Below are positions 10,355 to 20,929 of a stretch of 64,000 bases of DNA, in pieces. Location of the stretch: contig JAAALK010000080.1 of the NCBI GenBank assembly GCA_019279435.1, positions 29,728,778-29,792,777 on the forward strand. Direction: 5' to 3'. A program made the translations under genes and the position numbers. How positions within the stretch are numbered: position 1 is the first letter of the stretch; the number at the start of each line of letters is the position of its first letter. Source of the stretch: Zizania palustris. Its lineage: Eukaryota > Streptophyta > Magnoliopsida > Poales > Poaceae. The notes below the pieces were generated by a model. It worked only from the letters and a program-made list of their open reading frames with translations. It was not told the DNA's origin and did not search any database.

Positions 10355-13300
10355 AGCAACACACTCTTTCATCTCGGAAGATTTTGTGAAAACCAACAAC
10401 TTGGAAGTACTCCCTCTACCAACCCCCTTGATGATTGCCACTCCATGCAATAAAACCTTAGCCCACTTATACAGTCCTAAGGTTAAGATAGAGATCCAAG
10501 GGGTATTATTCCGGGCCGAACCAGTCCTAATTAAGTGTACTGGACTCGACCTCATCCTAGGGATGGATTGGCTGATGAAACACAAGGGAGTGATCGATTG
10601 CGCCAGCAAGTCCGTAACGGTGACCAACCCCGAAGGCGAAGCCGTCACCTTTCGGATGACCAACCGCAAACCTCGTGAGATGTCTCTCCACTCACTAGCC
10701 CTTGAAGAAGTGCCCATAGTCAAGGAGTTCATGGACGTCTTCCCAGAGGACCTGCCAGGGATGCCTCCCAAGCGGGACATTGAATTCAGAATCGAGCTTG
10801 TCCCCGGGACCACTCCAATCTTCAAGCGCCCATATTGGATGACCGCCAATGAACTAGTCGAAGTCAAGAGCAACATCGAAGACCTAGAGCAAAAAGGGTA
10901 CATCCGACCGAGTACCTCACCCTGGGGTGCACCGGTTATCTTCGCCATGAAGAAGGACAAGACCAAAAGGATGTGCGTGGACTACAGAGCCTTGAATGAC
11001 GTAACCATCAAGAACAAGTACCCACTACCTCGTATCGATGATCTGTTCGATCAGCTGAAAGGATCCTCGGTGTTTTCCAAGATTAACCTCTGATCAGGCT
11101 ATCACCAATTGAGGATCAGAGAAGAAGACATACCCAAGACTGCCTTCACCTCCCGCTATGGATTATACGAGTATACCGTGATGTCGTTCGGACTCACGAA
11201 TGCCCCAGCCTTTTTCATGAACATGATGAACAATGTATTCATGGAGTTCTTGGATAAGTTCATTGTGGTATTCATCGACGATATCCTCGTCTACTCCAAG
11301 ACCAAGGAAGAACATGAAACCCACCTCAGTCTGACCCTCGGAAAGCTAAGGGAACAACAATTGTACGCCAAATACAGCAAGTGCGAGTTTTGGTCATCAG
11401 AGGTGAAGTTCCTCGGTCATGTCATATCTGCCGGAGGAATAGCTATGGACCCAACCACCGTGGAAGCAGTAACCAACTGGTTGCATCCCACGAGCGTGAC
11501 CGAGATCCGGAGTTTTCTCGGATTGGCCGGATACTACCGCCGGTTCATCGAGAACTTCTCGAAGATAGCCAAGCCTATGACCCGGCTATTGCAGAAGGAA
11601 GTAAAATTTGAATGGACCCCAAATTGTGAAGAAAGCTTCCAAGCCCTCAAGAAGAAGCTCATGTCAGCTCCTATCCTGACTCTACCGGACATCCGGAAAG
11701 ACTTCCACGTATACTGTGATGCCTCTCGCTAAGGATTGGGATGTGTCTTGATGCAAGATGGGAAGGTTATATCTTACGCCTCTCGACAGTTAAGACCGCA
11801 TGAGCTGAACTACCCAACCCACGACCTGGAGTTAGCAGCCGTGGTTCATGCCTTGAAGATATGGAGACATTACCTTGTGGGGAATCGGTGTGAGGTCTTC
11901 ACCGACCACAAGAGCCTCAAGTATATATTCACCCAACCGGACCTGAACCTCAGACAAAGGAGATGCTTGGAATTGATCAAGGATTATGATTTAGGCATCC
12001 ATTATCATCCAGGCAAGGCAAATGTGGTGGCAGACGCCCTTAGTCGAAAAGGGTACTGCAATGCCATCATGATACAGGACCAAGCCCCTTTGCTATATAA
12101 GGAGATGGAAAGGCTGAATTTAGGGATCACCACCCGAGCGTATCTCGCTGCCTTGGAGTCTAGACATGTCTTGATAGATCAGATCCGAGAAAAGCAGAAG
12201 GAAGACCCAGACATCTTGGATATCCAGCAGAACATGCGGAAGGGTAAAGCCCCCGGATTCTCCGAGGACGAGCATGGTACCATCTGGTTCGGGAACCGGA
12301 TATGCGTGCCCGACAAGCCTGAGTTGAAGGCTCTCATCCTTCAAGAAGCCCACGATACTCTATACTCCATCCATCCCGGGAGTACCAAGATGTATCAAGA
12401 CCTGAAGGAGAAATATTGGTGGGTCAGCATGAAGAGGGAAATAGTTAGTATGTGGCCAAGTGCGACACATGCCGACGAGTCATGGCAGAGCACCAAAGAC
12501 CTGCTGGACTGTTGCAACATCTCAAGGTCTCTGAATGGAAGTGGGAAGAAATAGGAATGGACTTCATCATGGGACTACCCAGGACCCAAGCCGGTTATGA
12601 TTCTATCTGGGTGATCATCGACCGACTCACCAAGGTGGCTCACTTCATCCCCGTCAAGACAACTTACATCGTCGCCAAGTTGGCCGAGTTGTATATGACC
12701 CGGATCGTGTGCTTACACGGAGTTCCTAAGAAGATCGTATCTGACCGTGGGAGTCAGTTTACCTCTAAGTTTTGGAAGAACCTTCAAGAGGAACTCGGCA
12801 CCCGGCTAAACTTTAGCACCGCCTATCATCCACAGACCGATGGTCAAACCAAAGGGTCAACCGGGTATTGGAGGATATGCTTAGAGCTTGCGCTCTAGAC
12901 TTTGGCGGAATGTGGGACAAGAACTTGCCTTACGCGGAGTTCTCCTACAACAACAACTATCAAGTTAGCCTGCAGATGTCCCCGTTCGAAGCACTTTATG
13001 GGCATAAGTGCAGAAGGCCGTTGCTCTGGGATCAGACCGGAGAGTCACAACTGTTTGGGACTGATATATTAAGAGAAGCCAAAGAGAAGGTCAAGATCAT
13101 CAGGGACAGGTTGAAGATAGCCCAGTCCTGACAAAAGAGCTACATCGATAACCGACGAAGAGACCTAACCTTTGAGGAGGGTGATTATGTCTATCTCCGC
13201 GTCACCCCCCTTCGTGGCACCCAAAGGTTCAACATGAGAGGCAAGCTAGCACCCCGCTATGTCGAACCTTTTCAGATCCTCCAACGGCAAGGAGAAGTGG

Positions 13301-13653
13301 CATATCAACTAGAACTTCCTCCATCTTTGGCAGGAGTCCATGATGTGTTCCACGTCTCTCAGCTGAAGAAGTGTCTTCGTGTGCCCGCCGAACAGGCCGA
13401 CCTCCAACAACTCAACGTCCAAGAGGATTTGACCTACATCGAGAAGCCCGTCAAGATCCTGGAGACTAAGGAAAGTGTAACTAGGAGCCATGTGGTTCGC
13501 TTCTGCAAGGTTCAGTGGGACAACCACCCCGTTGAAGAAGCCACATGGGAAAAAGAAGATGAGTTAAAAGCCCAATACCCCGACTCCCCGAGTTGTTCGA
13601 GTAGCGTTTCAATCTCGAGGACGAGATTCTTTGTAAGGGGGATAGGTTTGTAA
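10300..13653 (+). pseudogene. Element E gypsy pol with C-terminal chromodomain, broken
   Basis: Ty3/gypsy order protease-RT-RNase H-integrase-chromodomain. At the protease the expected Asp-Ser-Gly is gone: the frame reads MIL, stop, ATHSFIS near 10345-10365. RT has MCVDYRALN (about 10972), SFGLTNAPAFF and FIDDILVYS (about 11272). RNase H has TDHKSLKYIF. Integrase has a CDTC zinc-finger part near 12455, FSTAYHPQTDGQT near 12830 and a GPY/F-like tail. A chromodomain-like stretch PVKILETKE..VQWDNHPVEEATWE lies at about 13447-13560. Stops at 11091 (Arg CGA to TGA) and 11730 (Gln to TAA), and frameshifts near 12450 and 12870, inactivate it. The chromodomain and LTR type point to the Tekay/Del chromovirus lineage. 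Confidence 0.9.
13635..13648 (+). other. Element E polypurine tract
   Basis: AAGGGGGATAGGTT immediately precedes the TGTAACACCCC start of the 3' LTR, as expected for the plus-strand primer of a gypsy element. Confidence 0.7.
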
Positions 13654-16600
13654 CACCCCAAATTTTCAAAGAAATAAAAATATCATTTAACCTATTTTCC
13701 TAGAATTATTTATTTTAGAAATACCTTTAATGCCCTCCTTAACCTTTTTGAACTAGAACCTAGATGAAATGACCAAACCAGGGGCTAGAAAATTTTGTAT
13801 ATGATCCAAAGGCCAAGATATATTTTTGAGAATTTTTACAAATTTTTATCAACCTTGGAAGTAGCCCAAATATTTTAATCCATTTTCTGTAATTATTTTT
13901 ATTCAAAGAGGTATAGAAACAGTAACGGGCCCTCCTCCTCCTTTTCTCTCTCCCGACCGGCCCAGCCCACTCCCTTCCCACCCTCGGACTGACACCCGAG
14001 CCCCGCTTGTCAGCGAGCCCTTCTCTCTTCGCGTGCGCGCCCGACGCCTCGGTCCCACCTATCGGCGCCAACCGAACCCCTCACGCCTGACCCCACCCGT
14101 CAGTCGCCAACCGTTCACTCGCACCCGCTGACTTGTGGCCCCCGCCTGTCAGGACCATCATCCACCTCGCGCCACTGCCCCCAAACCTCGCCGGCCAAAT
14201 CAATTTCCCTCGGATCCGCCTCGCCGGCCCCTCTCCCATTAAATTGGCGCCATAACTCGGTCCCCCATGCCCGGCCGACCGTTTACCCTCGTTAAACCTC
14301 GCGATTACGCCCCGGGATCGCGTTGCGCGTGCATGGCCGAGCCGTCGCCGGCGAGTTAAAGTCCTCCCTCGGCTTTCCTTGCATGTGAGCTCCTCCGACG
14401 CCCCTATTTAACCCCCTGGCCTCCACCGCGTTCGACCCCCACGACAATTCGCTGCGAGATCGAACAGAGCGCCCATAGCACTCTTTCTAATGCCACCCTA
14501 TCGCCCCTACTCCGGTCACCGCTCACCGTCGCCGGTGACCTCCTTAGTCCTCGCCGACCACACCATTGTGACCGCAAGGACCTCACCGACCTCGGCCACC
14601 CCTCTGCCGTCGACGAACCCCGCCGGAACACCATCGCCGACGAGGAGCCCGAACCACCCCGCTGCCTCCACTCATCGCCGACCACGCTCTGTCGACCCCT
14701 CGCCTCGCCTAAGGTACCCCCGTGTTCCCCTAGGCATCCTCTTTCCGTTTCTAGGCCTAGCTCGGACCGCCGTCGCTCGTCGTGGCCTCTGGTCCGCTCG
14801 CCGTCGCCGGAGAAGACGACCGGCACGGGCTGAGTACCCGTGTCGTGTCGGATCTAATCACGGTCGTGCGATCGTGATCGGACGACGCCGGTATTATCAC
14901 GTGCGCGATTTAATCCACACCGTCAGATCTGATTGAAGCGATACGTTTTAATCTCGTGCGTCCGTTAGTTTTTAAAACCCGCATCGCATCTGGCCCGTCC
15001 ATCGCATACGGGTTCAACATTTTAATCTCAGCCGTCCATGTCATTTTAACTCCCTCGCCTCGCCCGTGACCGCCCGATCACGATCCAACGGTGGATCTTG
15101 ATCCGGCGCACGCACACAGTGCGCGGGTGCACGATGGACTCGGCTCACCGTGGACCGATGCTTGTATTTGGATTTAATTTAAATTCCAGAAATGATTTTA
15201 AACTTCTAAAATTCATATCTTGCGCATTTTAACTTAAAAATTACCATTTCAATTTCAGAAAATTTGTAATTTTATTCTCTACATGTTCATACAATAAAAA
15301 CAGTATGTTTACTTTGGATATTTCATGTTTATTTAATAAAGTATCCAAATGCTCTTTAAGGAAAATTACAAATTCAATTATTTAAATTTCAGCAAAATTT
15401 ATCTTTATTCTTTTCCTGTTAATATAATGGAACCATTAAGTTTTCACTGAACCACTTATTTTGAATTGGTTAGAAAACTTAAAATAAAATTGTTCACACT
15501 CTTATCTCTTTTATTAAAGGGCAATATCTCATTATAGTTCCTTTTAAACTATTCATAAAATGAATTTCAGAAACTTAACAACTTGGTTTCCCTTAAATTG
15601 ACCCAATCAAAACCTATATGCTTGTTGTGTGGTTTTAGATTGTTTAATTGAATGTCGTATTTATTTTATTTATATTGGGAAGACTACGACGCCGCCGAGG
15701 AGCCGGAATACTTCCCGGAAGTTCCTCCCTCCCCTTTCGCTGAACAAGGCAAGTCACCAAACAACACTTTTGAGCATATTGAACCCATGTTTCATTAAAC
15801 TATCGCTAAAACACATAGGATATACATGCATTAGTCAAATGAAACCCTTACAATATATTTATTTAGGATCCCTCGACCTTGATGTGCAACCCAAGCCATG
15901 CTATCTAGCCTAAACTCCTTGTCACCATGTGATTAATATTATTAGCTAGTGTCCAATGTATCGACATGATTGCTATAGGATAAAAATGAGTCGTAGCTAT
16001 TGGAATCTACTATATGATCCCTGTTATTCTCATCTCTGGAATGTTGTTGGTGATAGAGTTATGGTTGTGAGTGTATGCATGGTGGGTTCCGGGTGCAAGC
16101 TAGGGCATTGGTCGGTAGCACCCGGGGCACTATAAGGACCGGTCTGTGGGATCCGTTGCAATACACTTCCGTACTAACCACAAGTCTAATGGGTAAGTCC
16201 TAACTGAGGTATGGAGTGTTCCAAACTGAGGCCACCACTTGGAGATGGGTCAAGTAGCACCTGCGGGTGGCTTGTACCGACGTGGCGCAAAAGGGGGTGC
16301 GACGTTAACCGGGATGCGGCCCGGCGCGCCGGCGAAACCTAGAGCGGGTGGTTATCGCTTGGAGCATTTCATGCTGAGGTTTTGGCACGAGTTCCCGTGG
16401 TATGGGTCATCTCGTTACACTTTGGTGTTTGGGATGAGTGCGTGCCTTGTGGGTACAGTAGTACATCTCTGATCAGAGTCATAAATCTTTTTGAAAAGCC
16501 GAGCCCACGGTCAAGGGCGGGTTGCGTGACATCCCACAGTTAGTTTACTTTTGAAGTGAAGGTGCATAATGGTTTGACATGTAAGGACTGTTGTGCGAGG

Positions 16601-17054
16601 AGGGAAAACGTACTCCTCGAGTTAGATGGTATAATTGATGTTCATGTTTATTATTCCGCATGATTAAAATTTGATTACACTAAATGCAATAACTGAAAAA
16701 TGTACTTTTCCGCACTTTTAGCCATTATCCTTCCTTTGTTATTATCTTGCATTACTATTTGCATCTGCGGTGGCTTGTTGAGTACTTTTTATACTCATAC
16801 CTGTTGGACACACAATTCAGAGGATTCTTACTACGAGGATGGTCTGGAGTAGCGACCCAGTCAAGAAGAAGATCCTGAAGAGGGCGTTCGTCATGCTTTT
16901 ACTTACTTATTTTTGATTTTACTCTTTTGTAATAATGTGGTCTGCGTACCACGGATGATTGCTCGTATGTACGTGTCGCATAATGAACCTCTTGTATTAT
17001 TGTTTTTCTTTGGAAATTCAATAATGTTCCGATTCAGTAAATCGAGGCGTCACA
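13649..17054 (+). repeat. Element E 3' LTR (Tekay/Del type)
   Basis: A 3406-bp LTR starting TGTAACACCCC and ending GGCGTCACA, with diverged relatives at 49446-52687 (minus) and 20006-20421. CTATTTAA near 14404 is a likely TATA box followed by a GC-rich leader. Around 15679-15748 and 16821-16852 lie short coding-like blocks that are also conserved in the 49446-52687 LTR (see findings). No other gene-like content was recognised in this long stretch. Confidence 0.87.
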
Positions 17055-17061
17055 TATTTCC

Positions 17062-17243
17062 ATCACAGGAGGCTGAGGAACAAGTAGAGATTGCCAAAGC
17101 CCAATTAACCTCCTCTAAATAGCTAATGAAGGTGGTGGAAACAAACTTCATGAATTTCAAAGATCTCCTTTGACAATATATTATAGCTAAGGAGGTCATG
17201 GAGCATAATGTCGAGGACTTTAAGACCTAGAAGTTCACAACCA
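17062..17243 (+). pseudogene. Short coding relic of unknown origin
   Basis: Directly after the gypsy LTR the plus strand reads in one frame QEAEEQVEIAKAQLTSSK, then LMKVVETNFMNFKDLL and YIIAKEVMEHNVEDFKT, separated by stops. The Glu/Lys-rich heptad-like composition suggests a coiled coil. It could be the tail of an older transposon or a captured gene fragment; I do not recognise the family. Confidence 0.35.
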
Positions 17244-17258
17244 TTACTATAGAAAACC

Positions 17259-17535
17259 CTATTAGTGACGGGTGATAACCATAATCAGTGATGGTCAAGT
17301 ATCCCGTCACTCTTATCGTATCAGTAATATAATATCAATAGTGATGGATAAACACTCATCACTAAAAGATCAACCTCACTAAAGGATGTCCTATCGGCTC
17401 ACCTGTTAGGGCTCTTTAGTGACGGATGATGTTTTTCCCCGTCACTAATGTGTTCTTCAGTGATGGGTGATGATTGACACACGTCACTAATTGCTTCTTC
17501 AGTGGCGGGTGACGATTGTCACCCGTCACTAATAG
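17259..17535. mobile_element. Inverted-repeat relic, CACTA-like or MITE (GTGACGGGTGA repeats)
   Basis: A perfect 17-bp terminal inverted repeat (CTATTAGTGACGGGTGA at 17259-17275; its complement at 17519-17535) encloses about 240 bp. The interior repeats degenerate AGTGACGGGTGAT / CCGTCACTAAT motifs in both orientations. The left flank TTACTATAGAAAACC resembles a decayed CACTACTAGAAAA terminus, so a small deletion derivative of a CACTA element is likely. No target duplication was established. Confidence 0.6.
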
Positions 17536-17575
17536 TATGGTCATTTCAAAAAAACAATGATTTTAAGCTACTTCC

Positions 17576-19179
17576 CAGGGTTCGCAAAAGCGTGGGAAAG
17601 CGGCCGCTGCAGCGCGATTAGGCGCCATGCGGCGGACTTCCACTGCGCTTAGCCCCTAAGTGCCATGTTTAGCGGTAGCGCGCATAGGCGAACCGCTTTA
17701 GCGCGCTGTGGCGCTGAAGCAGCGCGGAAGCAGTGCGGAAGCGCACGGGAAAGTTTGGTGCGCGCGCGCGCCAGCGCGTGAGAAGAGCTATTGCCCGCGG
17801 GAATTTTTGGCGTCTTGCGTTGCGTGTGAGAAATATATGCAAGGACAAAGAAGAACAAAGTACCTAGCCGCCGGCCCTCGCAGCAGCCGTCCTCCTCGCC
17901 GGCCCCTGCTGCAGCCGTCGCCCAAGCCAGCTGCCGCTGCTGCCATCCCCCTCATCGGCCCCTGATAGATCTCACTGCTCCCAGGTATTCCTCCTCTTCC
18001 TAGGTTAATTGGTTACTGCTGCTACTAGCCTACTAGTTGTCTATCATACTATGTATTGTTGATTGGTACCTCATATCCCATAAACCAGATTTTACTGGAG
18101 TATTTTATAGGACTTTTTAGTTTTAATCACTTATATGTTTTAGGTGGGTCTCTGAGTGTTTTGGACACAATCTTTCCTGGTTCTATGGTACTGATGCAAG
18201 TTCAGAGAAACTGCATCTAGAAGGAAGGTTGTGAAGTTTAGCAGCACACACCTTTCCATGGTTTGGAGCAGAGGAATGAAGCTATAGATTCTTCTGCAAT
18301 GTGCATGCTTGTATTATCATCATTGTTGCTTAAAGAGTTGGCATTCTTTTTTATTAGTGGTAGCTACTTGCAGCAAGTCATAATGGCTAGATATGTTGTG
18401 TAGTTGTGTGAACTGTCTTTAGTTTAAGGCACCCTAGTCACTGTCATGATCTAACTGCTCAACAAAATTTACTCTGATAACATTCTGTGATAGATGAAGA
18501 TGATGATGAAATAAGGACAATGACTCATTTTCAATGAAGATGGCACGGTGTCATCATGCACCAATAATAATTTATTGTGTTTGAGACTTTGAGGAGACTT
18601 ATTATTGTGTTTGAGAGATTTATTTCATATTCATGCATTATGTGGTATTGTGGTGTGATTGTAACTCTATAAACCTAAGAACATCTCTGAATTTGTGTTC
18701 ATGTTATGCATTATATGGTTGTTTGGTGCTGTTATGTACTTATGTTACTTGTGTTAGTTGTGTACATTACTGCTTGTGTTGTGTAGGTGCAGTCAACAGT
18801 ATAGTGCTCATTTCAGTCATTTGCAGAATTATTGAATGCTGATCCTACTTTTTGAGAGAGATAAGTTATTAATTTCAGTTTTTTATAATTAGTTATAACT
18901 ACTATTATCTTGATTCTTGAACTAACCATCTCTTAGTTGATGTTGTGCAGGTGCTAAAGAAGACATGAACAGGAAGACAACAAAGGGACAATTTGATTTT
19001 AAAGAAATTAAGAACTCATCTCAATGTAAGCTACATGAAACTCAAAAATTCTACCTATTTTTCGTCTTTTCGTTGACTAAGTCAATAACGCTTAAGCGTC
19101 GCTTAATGACGCATAAAATGCCTAAGTGCTATGCAGTAGGCCACCGCACGCATAGCGCATAACGCTTTTTCTAACCTTG
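17576..19179. mobile_element. Complete non-autonomous hAT element
   Basis: A 1604-bp element with imperfect terminal inverted repeats: CAGGGTTCGCAAAAGCG on the left and CAAGGTTAGAAAAAGCG on the complementary right end (14 of 17 matching). It is flanked by a perfect 8-bp duplication CTACTTCC (17568-17575 and 19180-19187), the diagnostic length for hAT. Subterminal regions are rich in GCGC/CGCTT motifs. The left part resembles a GC-rich 5' UTR (17840-17980) with a possible splice donor CCCAG|GTATTC near 17982. No transposase was recognised, so it is probably an internally deleted copy. Confidence 0.9.
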
Positions 19180-19187
19180 CTACTTCC

Positions 19188-20005
19188 TAATTCACAGCCA
19201 GGATTTGACAGCCAACATATGCAACATCCAAAGCACATCACAGACAATTCATCACATAAGATTCACAATTCATCATAGAAGATTCATAACCAAATTAGTA
19301 TCACATATATTAACTTCTAACTCATTATCTCAAAGAACATGGTATAAAAAAGTTATATAAAGAGCATTCCCTAACTTCTAACTTCTAGCGATATCAAGAG
19401 CTTGGATAGTGTTCTAACTTCGAATATCACATACATACCAAGTTTACTTCTAGCGATATCATGAGCTTGGATAGTGTCCTATCACTATCGGCAGTCTCAG
19501 GAGAACCAGGTTTACAACACATACATGATAGTCTCAGGAGCACCATTGTTTATGCTAAAATGGAAGGCACGTATTGTGCCAATTTCTAACACGTTTTCTC
19601 AAAGAAATTGGTCAAAATAAGTAGTTAGGTAGCACCATTCATTTGTCGCTTTATGCAGCGTAATTGGGACTGCCTCAAACCCTACTGGTGCCACCTGAAT
19701 CTCGGTGGTTTTGTGGTGTAGGTGAGGTGTGATGTATTTTTCATAGTACTACCTTGAAAAGTTTTACAAAATAAAATTTAAACAAAGCTAGTTAGACGAG
19801 GCTATCTATATAAATGATCTAGTTAATCAACGACATATGCAAATAACTTAACATAGAGTTGTTATTGATGATCATGTTATTTATTATGTAGATATATAAC
19901 CGACTCTTAGAGGATAAACCTACTAAGATGTCTTGTAGGAGAGGCTTCTTGTTGGAGTTACATCTGTTGGATTACCAAAATAACAGAGCCTTCTCCCTGG
20001 TTATT
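19188..20005. other. Unassigned AT-rich stretch with a short direct repeat
   Basis: No gene seen. A phrase of about 33 bases beginning ACTTCTAGCGATATCA occurs twice, near 19382 and 19444. The stretch runs up to the gypsy LTR fragment at 20006. Confidence 0.5.
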
Positions 20006-20421
20006 TGTAACAGCCCAAATTTTCAAAGGTAAAAATAAAATTTATAAATACACTTTCTAGAAAAGGATTATATTCAATTTTTCATAAAGCTGAAATATCC
20101 AAATAAATAAAAATCTAGAGAAATAATCCAAACCAAGGTCTGAAAAAATTATATTACGATCTTAGGACCAAGACATATTTTTGAGAATTTTTACAAATTT
20201 TTATAAGCTTGGCAAGTAGTCCAAAGATTTTAAACTAATTACAGCAATTATTTTTATTCAGAAATACATTTTAAGGGCCGCTCCCCTCTTCTCCCTCCAC
20301 AAGCCGACCTAGCCCACTCAAACCCCACGCCCCTCCCTGACAGGTGGAGCCCACCTGTCAGTCTAGTCCCTCTCTCCGCACGCGCGCTTGAGCCCGGCCC
20401 CACCTATCGGTGCCAACCCAC
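20006..20421 (+). repeat. Truncated gypsy LTR fragment (Tekay/Del type)
   Basis: It starts TGTAACAGCCCAAATTTTC like the LTR at 13649 and tracks it through shared phrases such as TTTTTGAGAATTTTTACAAA and CCCACCTATCGG. Near 20421 similarity stops and copia D coding sequence starts. Only the first ~415 bp of a >3-kb LTR remain. Confidence 0.8.
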
Positions 20422-20929
20422 TCGCCCACCCGCAGCACTACCAGGTGCCAAATCCTTCCTGGGCTCCTTGGACACCTGACGGGCTCGCCAATGCCTTCAG
20501 CACTGTCGCCCTCACCCCGTCCCCGAGCTCTTCTGACTGGGTGTTCAACTCAGGGGCTTCTTCTCACATCACCTCCAACTCCGGTATGGTCACCACTACA
20601 TCATCTTCCTCTTTTCCTTCCTCCATTGTTGTAGGAAATGGAGCCACTCTTCTAGTTGTTGGTACTGGATACTCCATTCTCCCTGGCCCATTCCGTCTCA
20701 ACAATGTCCTCATAGCTCCTAACATTATTAAAAACCTTCTGTCTGTTCGCCAATTCACCACTTACAATTCTGTTTCTATTGAATTTGACCCTTTTGGTGT
20801 TTCTGTAAAGGATCTTCTTACCAGGAACACTATCCTTCGCTGTGAAAGCTCGGGACCCCTATACACTCTGCACCTTCTGTCATCATCTTCCGGACCATGC
20901 GCTTTTGTGCCTACTCCCTCCCCAACCAC

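Noticed and set aside
14404..14936. Overlapping frames on both strands in the E LTR leader
   Set aside because: GC-rich leader with weak coding character by itself; only the short downstream blocks conserved with the solo LTR were kept, as a finding.
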